Translations under genes and position numbers: made by a program
Origin: DAOTVC01 sp034437215
Lineage (GTDB): Bacteria > Chloroflexota > Anaerolineae > B4-G1 > SLSP01
Reading direction: 5' to 3'
NCBI GenBank assembly: GCA_034437215.1
Contig: DAOTVC010000087.1
Location: forward strand, 3,281-67,280
DNA: 64,000 nucleotides
The notes under the pieces: model-generated
The model's database searches: none
What the model was told of the DNA's origin: nothing
What the model saw: the letters and a program-made list of their open reading frames with translations, nothing else
Part shown: one piece after another, positions 1 to 8,050 of the stretch
How the letters are laid out: each line of letters starts with the position of its first letter
Position numbering within the stretch: position 1 is the first letter of the stretch

Positions 1-918
1 GTAGTAGAGGAAATTCGACCAGTTGCTGGGGACCTCGCCCTCCTGGATGCGCCGGGCCTCCTCCTTCAGCTCTTCGTCCGCCTCCGACCGCAGGTAGTGG
101 TGCAGGCTTTTCTCGTGGCGCTGGGCGAAGCCGGTGAGCATGTTCGCCAGGCTGTGGGTGTTGCTCGAGATGAAGTAGACGGGGCGGCTGAAGAGGTCGA
201 CGGGCGCCTGCTCGGCGACGTACCACCACCAGCGCTGCGTGGCCCGCCGGTAGTCGACGTAGGTACCGGCCAGCAGGCGCACCGCCAGGCGTTTGCGGTG
301 TCGACCGATGTCGGCGAGGAGATCGGGTAGGTCGCGGTCCCAGACCTGGGCCATGCGGCGCCAGGCATCGGGTGAGACGCGGAGGGCCTTGAGGGTGTCC
401 GTCTGCAGGCTGGGGTCGGCGTCGCCCGTCTCCGCCCACTCAGTCAGCCGCTCGGTGAGCCCGTCCTGCATGGCGATGAGGTGGTGCATCTTGTTCCACT
501 CGATCTGGTAGGCGGTGAGGATGGGCACGATGTCGTCGACGTCGGAGATGCTGGCGATGTAGGCGGCGAGGGTCTCCTGTCCGTCGTAGAGCATCCGGCG
601 GCGCCGGCCCGGAGCCGAGACCGACAGCCAGGTCTCCACGTCGGTGTAGCCCCGCCGTTCGAAAACCTCCTCGTTCTGCCCCATCACCACCAGGCGAACG
701 TCGCGGATGCAGGTGGGGAGGCGCAGGCTGCTGTAGATGAAGGCTGCGATGTCGGGCTCCATCTCGTCGGCCCCCCCGTGGAGGGCCGGATGCATGCCGG
801 TGTGGGTCTCCTCGAGGGTGCGGATCTGCACCTCCTCCGTGGTGCGGAGGAGGGAGTAGTAGGTCCGCATGTAGAGGACGATCTTGTCGGCGACGCCCGT
901 GGGAACGGTTCTTCTCAT
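1..918 (-). CDS. Uncharacterised protein, 3' end beyond the left edge
   Basis: An open frame of exactly 306 codons runs from an ATG at 918 to the left edge without a stop. It begins MRRTVPTGVADKIVLYMRTY and contains soluble, charged, helix-like sequence (for example YQIEWNKMHHLI near residue 140) with no signal peptide, no membrane segment and no catalytic motif that I recognise. It starts 38 bp downstream of the stop of the molybdenum-hydroxylase subunit gene on the same strand, so it is probably co-transcribed with it. The position is where a molybdopterin-binding large subunit might be expected, but the sequence is not one. The family is unknown to me. Coding potential is convincing because codons fit the GC-rich bias throughout. 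Confidence 0.75.
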   Translation of the reverse strand, partial: MRRTVPTGVADKIVLYMRTYYSLLRTTEEVQIRTLEETHTGMHPALHGGADEMEPDIAAFIYSSLRLPTCIRDVRLVVMGQNEEVFERRGYTDVETWLSVSAPGRRRRMLYDGQETLAAYIASISDVDDIVPILTAYQIEWNKMHHLIAMQDGLTERLTEWAETGDADPSLQTDTLKALRVSPDAWRRMAQVWDRDLPDLLADIGRHRKRLAVRLLAGTYVDYRRATQRWWWYVAEQAPVDLFSRPVYFISSNTHSLANMLTGFAQRHEKSLHHYLRSEADEELKEEARRIQEGEVPSNWSNFLYY

Positions 919-956
919 GGCTTATCCCGGGCTCCAGAAGGCCTGATCGCAGGTCA

Positions 957-2384
957 TCATTCCCCGGCTACCACTTTCTCCACCGCCTGGATGATCTTGT
1001 AGTAACCCGTGCAGCGACAGAGGTTGCCGCTGAGGGCGGTGACGATCTGCTCGCGGGTGGGGGTCCGGTGCTCCTGCAGGAGGTTCGCCGCGCTCATCAC
1101 GAAGCCCGGCGTGCAGTAGCCGCACTGGACGGCGTCCTCCTCGATGAAGGCGCGCTGGACGGGGTGCAGCTCGCCCTCCTGCGCCAGCCCCTCGATGGTG
1201 ACGACGTTGGCGACGTGGGCGCGCGGCGCGGGCGTCAGACAGGCCAGGACGGCGACGCCGTCGAGCCAGACGGTGCAGGAGCCGCACTCCCCCTCCTCGC
1301 AGCCGGATTTGGTCCCCGTAAGACCCAGGTCCTCGCGCAGCATGTGGAGCAGCGTCTTGCCGTTGGCGCCGTAGACGACGACGTTCTCGCCGTTGACGGT
1401 GCACTGGATGGGCTCCTCGCCCCGCGTGTGGTGGGTGACGGTGTTGCCCGAGAGACGGGGGCGGTGGCGCGACTTCCCCCAAAGCAGCACCATCTCCTCG
1501 GGGCGGGGGATGCTGGTCTCCCGCACGCCGTCACGGATGATGTAGAGGCCACGCTCTACCAGCGATTTCACCTCCTCGCTGCGGAACCAGGCGGAGCCCC
1601 GGACGTCGTCGATGGGGCGGGCGGCCTGGACCGCCAGCTCCGCCGCCCGGTGGACCACCTCGTCGTCGAGGGGGCGTCCCTGCAGGTGGACCTCGGCCTC
1701 CTCCGCCCGCACGATGGTCGGTGCGACGCAGCCCAGCGCGATCCGCGCCTCGCTGATCTTGCCCCGCTGCAGCCCCAGGATGAGGGCCGCGTTGACGCTG
1801 GCGATGGACAGGGTCTTGCGCAGGCGCAGCTTCAGGAAGACGCCCCGGTGGTGCTCCTCCAGGGGCCGGAAGGCGATGTCAGTGAGCATCTCGTCGGGCT
1901 CGAGAACGGTGCAGCGGACGTGGGAGTAGAAGTCGCGAAGGGGCAGCGTCCGCGCGCCTCTCCGGCTGCGCAGCGTCACCCGGGCATTGAGAGCCTCGAG
2001 GGTGGTGAGGGTGTCGTTGGCGGGTGTGGCGGTGACGATGTTGCCGGCGATAGTGCCCCGGTTGCGCAGCTGGGGCCCGCCCACGTTCCAGCAGGTCTGG
2101 GCCAGCGGCAGAGCGCGCTCCTGAAGGAGCGGCGAGGCTGCCGCCTGGGCGTGGGTGACCAGGGGACCGATGTGGATGAGGTCATCGTCGCCCGTGCGGA
2201 TCTCGTCCAGACCGCCGGTGCGGGTGACGTCGATGAGGACGCGTGGCGAACGCACCTCGTGCTTGATCTCGACGACGAGATCCGTGCCGCCCGCGACGAT
2301 GCGCGCCTCTTCGCCGTGCTCGTCCAGCAGGCGGAGGGCTTCATCCAGCGAAGTCGGTGTGTAGTAAACGTCCCAGAGACCCAT
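957..2384 (-). CDS. Fused FAD-binding and 2Fe-2S subunit of a molybdenum hydroxylase (CoxM-CoxS type)
   Basis: The 475-residue protein joins two electron-transfer modules of the xanthine dehydrogenase/CO dehydrogenase family. Residues 1 to about 290 are the CoxM-like FAD domain, with VAGGTDLV near 30 and GGPQLRNRGTIAGNI near 102-116. Residues about 325-475 are the CoxS-like ferredoxin domain: a plant-type 2Fe-2S site (GCEEGECGSC, then C382) and a second 2Fe-2S site in QCGYC and GNLCRCTGYY. The order FAD then 2Fe-2S is the reverse of XdhA, where the iron-sulfur part is N-terminal. It should pass electrons from a molybdopterin subunit to an acceptor, but no molybdopterin subunit lies in the window. 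The start has a plausible AAGGAG upstream and a good promoter at 2418-2446. The substrate cannot be told from this subunit. Confidence 0.9.
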   Translation of the reverse strand: MGLWDVYYTPTSLDEALRLLDEHGEEARIVAGGTDLVVEIKHEVRSPRVLIDVTRTGGLDEIRTGDDDLIHIGPLVTHAQAAASPLLQERALPLAQTCWNVGGPQLRNRGTIAGNIVTATPANDTLTTLEALNARVTLRSRRGARTLPLRDFYSHVRCTVLEPDEMLTDIAFRPLEEHHRGVFLKLRLRKTLSIASVNAALILGLQRGKISEARIALGCVAPTIVRAEEAEVHLQGRPLDDEVVHRAAELAVQAARPIDDVRGSAWFRSEEVKSLVERGLYIIRDGVRETSIPRPEEMVLLWGKSRHRPRLSGNTVTHHTRGEEPIQCTVNGENVVVYGANGKTLLHMLREDLGLTGTKSGCEEGECGSCTVWLDGVAVLACLTPAPRAHVANVVTIEGLAQEGELHPVQRAFIEEDAVQCGYCTPGFVMSAANLLQEHRTPTREQIVTALSGNLCRCTGYYKIIQAVEKVVAGE

Positions 2385-2417
2385 GACTTAGCTCCTTCGT
2401 GGTCGTTTTCAACCGGT

Positions 2418-2446
2418 AGTATAGTTCGGATCGGCGCATAAAGCAA
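2418..2446 (-). promoter_or_regulatory. Sigma70-type promoter for the molybdenum-hydroxylase subunit
   Basis: On the minus strand TTGCTT (2446-2441), a 17-bp spacer and TATACT (2423-2418) stand about 35 bp before the ATG at 2384. Confidence 0.6.
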
Positions 2447-2483
2447 CGGAGTGGCTGCCGGATGAGGCTGCTTCTTCTGTTGC

Positions 2484-3419
2484 CTACACCTGCTCCTTGA
2501 TCTCCCGGATGAGGTAGAGAGGTCGATCCCGCGCCTCGTTGTAGATGCGGCCGATGTACTCCCCCAGAATCCCCACGGCCCAGAGCTGGACGCCGCCCAT
2601 GAAGAGCACCAGGCTGGCGGTCAGCCCCTGCCCTGCCAAAGGCGCGCTGCCCTGCAGGCGCAGGATCAGCAGGACGAGGGCCAGGAGCAGCCCCGCGGCG
2701 ACGGCGACGAAGCCCGCCCACATCGCCAGCTTCAGGGGGAGAAAGGAGAAGCCCGTGATGGCGTCCAGCGCCAGGCGGAACATCTTGCGGAAGGGGTACT
2801 TCGTCTCTCCGGCCTCGCGGGCGTAACGGCGGTAGGGGACGCCCGTCTGGCGGAAACCCACCCAGGAGACCATCGCCCGCACGAAGCGGTGCTTCTCCCG
2901 CATCCGCCGCAGGGCCTCGATGACGGCGCGGTCCAGGAGGCGGAAGTCCCCCGCCTCCATGGGGATGGCCACATCGGTCAGGGTCTGGATGATGCGGTAG
3001 AAGAGGCGGGCGGTGAAGAGCTTGAACCAGGTCTCGCCCTCGCGCTCCCGCCGCACGGCGTAGACCACCTCGTAGCCCTCCTGCCACTTGGCGATGAGCT
3101 CGGGGATGACCTCCGGCGGGTCCTGCAGGTCGGTGTCGATGACGACGACGGCGTCCCCGCGGGTGTGGTCCATCCCGGCGGTGATGGCGATCTGGTGCCC
3201 GAAGTTGCGGGCGAAATGGATGACGACGATGTGCTTGGGATCCCACTCGTAGAGCTCGTCGAGGATCTCCGGGGTGCGGTCGCGACTGCCGTCGTTGACC
3301 AGCACCAGCTCCCAGGGCTCGCCCAGAGGCTCCAGGGCGTCACGTACCCGTTCGTAGAACTGCTTGATGAGTACTTCCTCATTGTAGACGGGGCCAACGA
3401 TTGAATAGCGTGGTTTCAT
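2484..3419 (-). CDS. Family 2 glycosyltransferase, GtrB/DPM1-like, membrane anchored
   Basis: The 311-residue protein has an N-terminal GT-A domain with VYNEE near residue 12, VNDGSRDRT near 42 and the metal-binding IDTDLQDPPE near 94-103. It is followed by two C-terminal transmembrane helices (about 230-255 and 265-285) and the tail GEYIGRIYNEARDRP, which is typical of undecaprenyl-phosphate glycosyltransferases such as GtrB, YfdH and ArnC. The likely job is transfer of a sugar from a nucleotide donor to a polyprenyl phosphate at the cytoplasmic membrane. The sugar cannot be told. No glycosylation cluster adjoins it; the neighbours are pheT upstream and the molybdenum-hydroxylase subunit downstream. 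A promoter is visible at 3531-3558. Confidence 0.9.
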   Translation of the reverse strand: MKPRYSIVGPVYNEEVLIKQFYERVRDALEPLGEPWELVLVNDGSRDRTPEILDELYEWDPKHIVVIHFARNFGHQIAITAGMDHTRGDAVVVIDTDLQDPPEVIPELIAKWQEGYEVVYAVRREREGETWFKLFTARLFYRIIQTLTDVAIPMEAGDFRLLDRAVIEALRRMREKHRFVRAMVSWVGFRQTGVPYRRYAREAGETKYPFRKMFRLALDAITGFSFLPLKLAMWAGFVAVAAGLLLALVLLILRLQGSAPLAGQGLTASLVLFMGGVQLWAVGILGEYIGRIYNEARDRPLYLIREIKEQV

Positions 3420-3530
3420 CTGCTTGTGTCTCCAGAAGTGGTCAAGATCTGTCGAATCATCGTTTCAGACTGAGCCGGTTCAGTGCCGGCTCGTCCCGGC
3501 AGCGTGGTTGCCCTCGTGTTCATAAGAGGA

Positions 3531-3558
3531 AGTATACCCCTGCCTCCGGGGAGAGCAA
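3531..3558 (-). promoter_or_regulatory. Promoter upstream of the GtrB-like glycosyltransferase
   Basis: On the minus strand TTGCTC (3558-3553), a 16-bp spacer and TATACT (3536-3531) precede the gene at 3419. Confidence 0.5.
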
Positions 3559-3600
3559 CCTGTCGGAGGTGGGTGTTTCTATCCAGGGGGGTGTGAGTTT

Positions 3601-3639
3601 GAAGCGTGAAACGTAAAGTGCTCCTCACGTTTCACGCTT
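3601..3639. repeat. Heptamer repeat (GAAACGT family) arranged as a hairpin
   Basis: Two heptamers, GAAGCGT and GAAACGT, are followed after a short gap by their inverted copies (CACGTTT, CACGCTT), giving about 14-bp arms. The same 7-bp unit is tandem at 23997-24017 and 38417-38437. It lies downstream of pheT, but no T-run follows the stem, so it does not look like an intrinsic terminator. Confidence 0.7.
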
Positions 3640-3710
3640 CACGATAGGTTCCCCCTCAACATGCCGGAGAGAGACCAGGATGGGCAGCGATCGTGCCGGC
3701 CTCTCTTACG

Positions 3711-6263
3711 TCACTGACGCAGGACGGCGCCCAGCTTCTCCTCGAGCCGCTTGAGGATGCGCTTCCGCAGCCCCTCGACCTGGTGCTCGTTCAAAGGTTT
3801 GTCGGGCGCCTGGTAGGTCAGCGCGAAGGCCAGGCTCTTGCGCCCCTCGCCCACCTGCGGCCCCCGGTAGACGTCGAAGAGGACGGCCTGGGTGACGAGC
3901 GGGTGCCCCCCCTCCACGATGGTCCGGTAGACGTCGAGGGCCGGCACGTCCTCCTCCACCACCAGGGCCAGATCCTCGTGGACGGGCGCGTAGGTGGAGA
4001 CGAAGGCCATCTTCTTCTCGGCCTCCGCCAGATCCGCCGCCTGGATGAGGGCCTCCAGGTCCCACTCGAGGGCGAGCACCGGCTGCTCGGGCAGGTCGTA
4101 GGCCTCCCGCACCAGTGGGTGCAGCTCACCCACCGCTCCCAGCGCCACGTTGTCGAGGGCGACCTGAGCGTGCCGTCCCGGGTAGAAGGCGGGGTGCTCG
4201 CCCTGTTGCCAGGTGACCCTGTCCGCCAGGTCGAGGCGGAGGAGGAGCTTCTCGGCGACCCCCTTGAGGTCGAAGAAGTCCAGGCTCCCACGATCGGCGC
4301 CCTCCCACCAGCGCTCGCTGCGCGGCCCCGCCATGACGATGCCGACGCGGCGGGGCTCGGCGACGCCCGTCTGCCCTGCAGCGGGATCGGGAGGCCCGAC
4401 CTCGAAGTGGATGCGTCCCACCTCGAAGATGGTGATGCGCTCGAGGAAGCGGAGGTTGTCCCAGGCGGTGCGGAGCATGCCCGGCAGGAGGGTGCGGCGC
4501 ATCTGCGAGCGCTCCGGCGCCAGGGGGTTGCGCAGGATCACGGGCGCGCCGGGAAGGTCGAGCCGTTGCCCCTCCTCGGGGTGCAGCCGCGCTTCCTCCT
4601 GGGGATCGATGAGGGAGTAGCTGATGACCTCGTCCAGCCCCATGCCCACCAGGATGTCGCGCACCTGCTCCTCGCCCCGCAGGCCGCGATTGCGGCGCAG
4701 CCGGGGCATCTCCTCCTCGATGAGGGTGTGGGGGAAGCGATCGTAACCCCAGATGCGGGCCACCTCCTCGACGAGGTCAATGGGCCGGCGGACGTCCTGC
4801 CGGTAGGTGGGCACCGCCACCCGCCACTCCCGCTCCTTGTCGAGGGCCAGGGGCGTCGTCTCCACGTGGAACTCCAGCGCGGTGAGGATGCGCTTCTGCG
4901 CCTCGGGCGGGATCTCCACGCCGAGGATCCGGTCGGCGTAGGCGGTGCTGTAGTCGATGGTGAGGCGCTTCGGCTCGCCCGGGTAGAGGTCGCCGACGGC
5001 TTCGTCGACCCCGCCGCCGGCCAGCCGGGCCATGAACTCGGCGGCGCGGGCGGCGGCGATGAAGGCCAGCTCGGGGTCCACCCGCTTGCCGAAGCGCGAG
5101 GCCGCCTCGCTGGAGATCTTGAGGAGCTGGCCGGTGCGGCGCACGCTGATGAAGTTGAAGGCCGCGGCCTCCAGGAGGACGTCGTCCGTCCCCTCGTCGA
5201 CCTCGCTCTCCAGCCCGCCCATCACGCCCGCCACGGCGACGGGACCGCCGCCGTCGGTGATGAGGAGCATCTCGTCGTCGAAGGTGCGCTCTATCTCGTC
5301 GAGCGTCGTCATCTGCTCGCCCTCCGCGGCCCGCCGCACGATGATGGCGGGCTTCTCCTCCTGGGGCCGGGCCCGCAGATCGTCGTAGTCGAAGGCGTGC
5401 AGCGGCTCGCCCAGCTCCAGCATCACGTAGTTGGTGATGTCGACGATGTTGTTGATGGGCCGCATCCCCGCCCGTCGCAGGCGCAGCTGCAACCAGAGGG
5501 GGGAGGGGTGGACCTCGATGCCGCGGATCATCGTCGCCGTGTAGCGCGGGCAGAGGTCGGGGTCCTCGATCTCCAGTTCGATGAACTCCGTCTCCTCCTG
5601 CGCCTTCAGCCCCAGCCGCTGGGCGGCCTCCAGGGGCTCGCGGCTCAGGGGTTGGTCGAGCAGGGCCGCCACCTCGCGGGCGATGCCGTAGATGGATTGC
5701 AGGTGGCCGAAGGGGCCCTTGATGTCGAAGTTGAGGACGTAGTCGCCCAGCACGTCCACGAGCGGAACGCCCACGGGGGTGTCGGCGGGCAGGTAGATGA
5801 TGTCCTCCTGCTGCTCCGCCAGGCCCAGCTCCTTCTCGGAGAGAACCATGGCCCGCGAGGGGACGCCGCGGATCTTGCTCTTCTTCAGCTTGCGTTTGGA
5901 CCAGCCCTCGGCGTGACCGTCGTAGAGGACGGCGCCCTCCCAGCCGAAGGCCACCTTGAGGTGCAGATCCTCCTCACCGATGTAGTCCAGCAGGCTGGGC
6001 GCGCCCGTTACCACGGTCTCCGTCTCCTCGCCGCCGTAGTTCACGTCGGCCAGCACCAGGCGGTCGGCGTCGGGGTGTCCGCGGACGGCGACGATCTCCG
6101 CCGTGACCACTTTCTCGGGGTCCCAGGGCAGCTCCGCCTCCGGGTAACCGATGGCCTCGACCGTCTCCACCTCCAGGCCCGCCAGGTCGAGCCGCCGGCG
6201 CAGCTCCTCGACGGGCACGTCGATCTTCACGTACTCATTGAGCCAGGATAAGGGTACTTTCAT
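3711..6263 (-). CDS. pheT: Phenylalanyl-tRNA synthetase beta subunit
   Basis: The 850-residue protein is a full-length PheT. It starts MKVPLSWLNEYV, as usual for the family. The N-terminal tRNA-binding OB domain is at about 40-155, the B3/B4 editing domain at about 210-400 (for example NIVDITNYVMLELGEPLHAF near 270), B5 at about 410-480, the catalytic-like core in the middle, and a C-terminal anticodon-binding (FDX-ACB) domain over the last 95 residues. With PheS it forms the alpha2-beta2 enzyme charging tRNA-Phe. It is the third gene after the T-box leader, separated from pheS by a four-helix-bundle gene. That separation is unusual, since pheS and pheT normally adjoin. Confidence 0.97.
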   Translation of the reverse strand: MKVPLSWLNEYVKIDVPVEELRRRLDLAGLEVETVEAIGYPEAELPWDPEKVVTAEIVAVRGHPDADRLVLADVNYGGEETETVVTGAPSLLDYIGEEDLHLKVAFGWEGAVLYDGHAEGWSKRKLKKSKIRGVPSRAMVLSEKELGLAEQQEDIIYLPADTPVGVPLVDVLGDYVLNFDIKGPFGHLQSIYGIAREVAALLDQPLSREPLEAAQRLGLKAQEETEFIELEIEDPDLCPRYTATMIRGIEVHPSPLWLQLRLRRAGMRPINNIVDITNYVMLELGEPLHAFDYDDLRARPQEEKPAIIVRRAAEGEQMTTLDEIERTFDDEMLLITDGGGPVAVAGVMGGLESEVDEGTDDVLLEAAAFNFISVRRTGQLLKISSEAASRFGKRVDPELAFIAAARAAEFMARLAGGGVDEAVGDLYPGEPKRLTIDYSTAYADRILGVEIPPEAQKRILTALEFHVETTPLALDKEREWRVAVPTYRQDVRRPIDLVEEVARIWGYDRFPHTLIEEEMPRLRRNRGLRGEEQVRDILVGMGLDEVISYSLIDPQEEARLHPEEGQRLDLPGAPVILRNPLAPERSQMRRTLLPGMLRTAWDNLRFLERITIFEVGRIHFEVGPPDPAAGQTGVAEPRRVGIVMAGPRSERWWEGADRGSLDFFDLKGVAEKLLLRLDLADRVTWQQGEHPAFYPGRHAQVALDNVALGAVGELHPLVREAYDLPEQPVLALEWDLEALIQAADLAEAEKKMAFVSTYAPVHEDLALVVEEDVPALDVYRTIVEGGHPLVTQAVLFDVYRGPQVGEGRKSLAFALTYQAPDKPLNEHQVEGLRKRILKRLEEKLGAVLRQ

Positions 6264-6283
6264 GATTTGCCTCGCGTTTCGTT

Positions 6284-6793
6284 TTATAGTTCCATGAGTT
6301 GGACGGTAGGGATGAGAAACCAGGGATCAGGCTCTGAGATCGTGGGAACACCATCATCCGTCAGATAGTCGCCCTCGATCTCCTTGAGCCGCCCTCCTGG
6401 TAGTTCTCCACCCCGACATGTGCGCTTCAAGTAGGCGATGTAGCCGTTAAGAAGGCGGTCGACCTCTTGAATAATCTCTTCGCCCCTGCTGTAGACGAGC
6501 GGAGGGATATAGTTCAAATCCAGAGCAGTGATAAGATGGCTGTAGGTCTCCTCGAGAGAGCCCCGCGCGATGTAGCAGAAGCGGATAGTCTCCTGGTAGT
6601 AGTAGCGACCGTAGCCCTCCGCGACGTTCGCCATCACGCTCTTTGACGATCGCCGAATTTGAGAGGTCAGATCCCACCTTTCCTCCGCTGGGAGCAGCGG
6701 GATGACCTCTTGGTGGACGAAGAGCATCAACTGCCGGGCTTTCTGCCACGCCACCAGCTCCCGGAATCCGCCGTACTGCTTGGTCATCGTCAT
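6284..6793 (-). CDS. Four helix bundle protein (TIGR02436/S23-like)
   Basis: The protein of about 169 residues carries the signature of the family first described from 23S rRNA intervening sequences: FRELVAWQKARQLM near the N terminus, then QIRRSSKSVMANVAEGYGR and later a helical region with SLEETYSHL. Its molecular role is unknown. I start it at the ATG at 6793 (or 6787) because AGG stands a few bases upstream and the homologous region begins there; the frame stays open upstream only through a heptamer-repeat array. It sits between pheS and pheT on the same strand, 20 bp before pheT, so it is probably co-transcribed under T-box control. The C-terminal 45 residues extend past the usual bundle. 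Confidence 0.85.
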   Translation of the reverse strand: MTMTKQYGGFRELVAWQKARQLMLFVHQEVIPLLPAEERWDLTSQIRRSSKSVMANVAEGYGRYYYQETIRFCYIARGSLEETYSHLITALDLNYIPPLVYSRGEEIIQEVDRLLNGYIAYLKRTCRGGELPGGRLKEIEGDYLTDDGVPTISEPDPWFLIPTVQLMEL

Positions 6794-6795
6794 CA

Positions 6796-6830
6796 CCTGA
6801 TCCCCGGTCCCTAATCCCTCATCCCTTCTC
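6796..6830. repeat. Heptamer tandem array, CCTNNTC family
   Basis: Five consecutive 7-bp units (CCTGATC, CCCGGTC, CCTAATC, CCTCATC, CCTTCTC) lie directly upstream of the four-helix-bundle start. The same family recurs at 19393-19427, 28534-28575 and 38489-38544. Confidence 0.8.
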
Positions 6831-6880
6831 CCGCAGGATGTCGACCCGTAGGCCAAAGGGACTTTGAAGAGGGGCCAGCC

Positions 6881-6929
6881 CTCTACTCACTTCTCACTTC
6901 TCACTACTCTCTGCTCTCTTCTCTCCTCC
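6881..6929. repeat. Heptamer tandem array, CNCTNCT family
   Basis: Seven units with strict period 7 (CTCTACT, CACTTCT, CACTTCT, CACTACT, CTCTGCT, CTCTTCT, CTCCTCC) end a few bases past the stop codon of pheS. Confidence 0.75.
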
Positions 6930-6935
6930 CACGCC

Positions 6936-7964
6936 CTAAAACTGCCGCAGGAAGCGCAGGTCGTTGCTGTAGAACATGCGGATGTCGTCGATGCTGTACT
7001 TCATCATCGCCGGGCGTTCGACGCCGGGTCCGAAGGCGAAGCCGCTCCACTCGGCGGGGTCGTAGCCGCCGTTCTCGAGGACGACGGGGTGGACCATGCC
7101 CGCGCCGGCGATCTCCAGCCAGCCGGTGTGCTTGCAGACGCGGCAGCCTGCCCCGCCGCAGAGGATGCAGTCCATGTCCACCTCGATGCTGGGCTCGGTG
7201 AAGGGGAAGTAGGAGCTGCGCACGCGCATCTCGTGCCCCGGCCCGTAGAACATGTGCACGAACTGGCTCAGGGTGCCGATGAGGTCGGTCATGGTGATAT
7301 CGCGCCCCACGGCGAGCCCCTCTACCTGGTAGAACTGGTGCTCGCTGCGCGCGGTGATCTGCTCGTAGCGGTAGCACTTGCCCGGCAGGATGACGCGGAT
7401 GGGCTCGGGGTAGCGCTCCTTCATCGCCCGCACCTGGCCCGGCGAGGTATGGGTGCGCAGCAGCCGCCGGTCGTCCACCCAGAAGGTGTCCCACATATCG
7501 CGCGCCGGGTGGTAGGCGGGAATGTTGAGCAGGTCGAAGTTGTAGCTCTCCAGCTCCACGTCGGGGGCCTCGTAGACCTCGAAGCCCATCTGCCCGAAGA
7601 TGTCGTAGATCTCGCGCAGCACCTGCGTGGTCAGGTGGAGGTGCCCCGAGTCGACGGGGCGTCCCGGCAGGGTCACGTCGATGGCCCCCGCCGCGATCTC
7701 CCGCTCCAGCTCCGCCCGCTTGATCGCCTCGGCGCGGTCGGCGTAGGCCGCCTGGAGCTCCTCCTTGATCTCGTTGACCCGCTGTCCGAAGACGGGACGC
7801 TCCTCCTTGGGCAGCCCGCCGATGGAGCGCAGCTGCTGGGTCAGGGCGCCCCGGCGCCCCAGGTACTCCTTCTCCCAGCTCTCGAGGGCGGCACCGCCCC
7901 CGGCCTCCTGCAGCGCTTCCAGCGCTTCCGCCCGTACCTGTTCCAACTCCTCGAATGAATTCAT
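6936..7964 (-). CDS. pheS: Phenylalanyl-tRNA synthetase alpha subunit
   Basis: The 342-residue protein is a complete PheS. It has an N-terminal coiled coil (about 1-85), then the class II catalytic core: motif 1 region HLHLTTQVLREIYDIFGQMG, motif 2 YRYEQITARSEHQFYQVEG, and motif 3 near the end with FAFGPGVERPAMMKY. A small cysteine-rich insertion (CILCGGAGCRVCK near 275) precedes motif 3; that form is common in PheS of several phyla. The ATG at 7964 has a strong GAAGGAGG ribosome-binding site. It is the first gene of the T-box-controlled pheS operon and catalyses Phe-tRNA formation with PheT. Confidence 0.97.
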   Translation of the reverse strand: MNSFEELEQVRAEALEALQEAGGGAALESWEKEYLGRRGALTQQLRSIGGLPKEERPVFGQRVNEIKEELQAAYADRAEAIKRAELEREIAAGAIDVTLPGRPVDSGHLHLTTQVLREIYDIFGQMGFEVYEAPDVELESYNFDLLNIPAYHPARDMWDTFWVDDRRLLRTHTSPGQVRAMKERYPEPIRVILPGKCYRYEQITARSEHQFYQVEGLAVGRDITMTDLIGTLSQFVHMFYGPGHEMRVRSSYFPFTEPSIEVDMDCILCGGAGCRVCKHTGWLEIAGAGMVHPVVLENGGYDPAEWSGFAFGPGVERPAMMKYSIDDIRMFYSNDLRFLRQF

Positions 7965-7981
7965 CGTCAGCCTCCTTCTGG

Positions 7982-8046
7982 TAGTCTAGTAGTCAGGTAG
8001 TCGTTTAGTCATTAGTCCTTGACTACCGGACTGCGTGACTATCTGA
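7982..8046. repeat. TAGTC short-period repeat between T-box terminator and pheS
   Basis: TAGTC recurs at 7982, 7990, 7998, 8006 and 8013 (steps 8, 8, 8, 7), followed by inverted GACTA-type copies. A second patch (8190-8285) lies inside the T-box leader. Confidence 0.65.
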
Positions 8047-8050
8047 CCAA

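Noticed and set aside
3601..3639. parS-like site or terminator at the GAAACGT hairpin
   Set aside because: The TTTCACG core recalls parS, but the palindrome does not match the parS consensus, and there is no T-run for a terminator.
3693..6251. An 852-codon open frame antisense to pheT
   Set aside because: It is the mirror of a GC-rich gene; its product is low-complexity and Gly/Val/Leu/Asp-rich, and it has no ribosome-binding site. PheT is certain.
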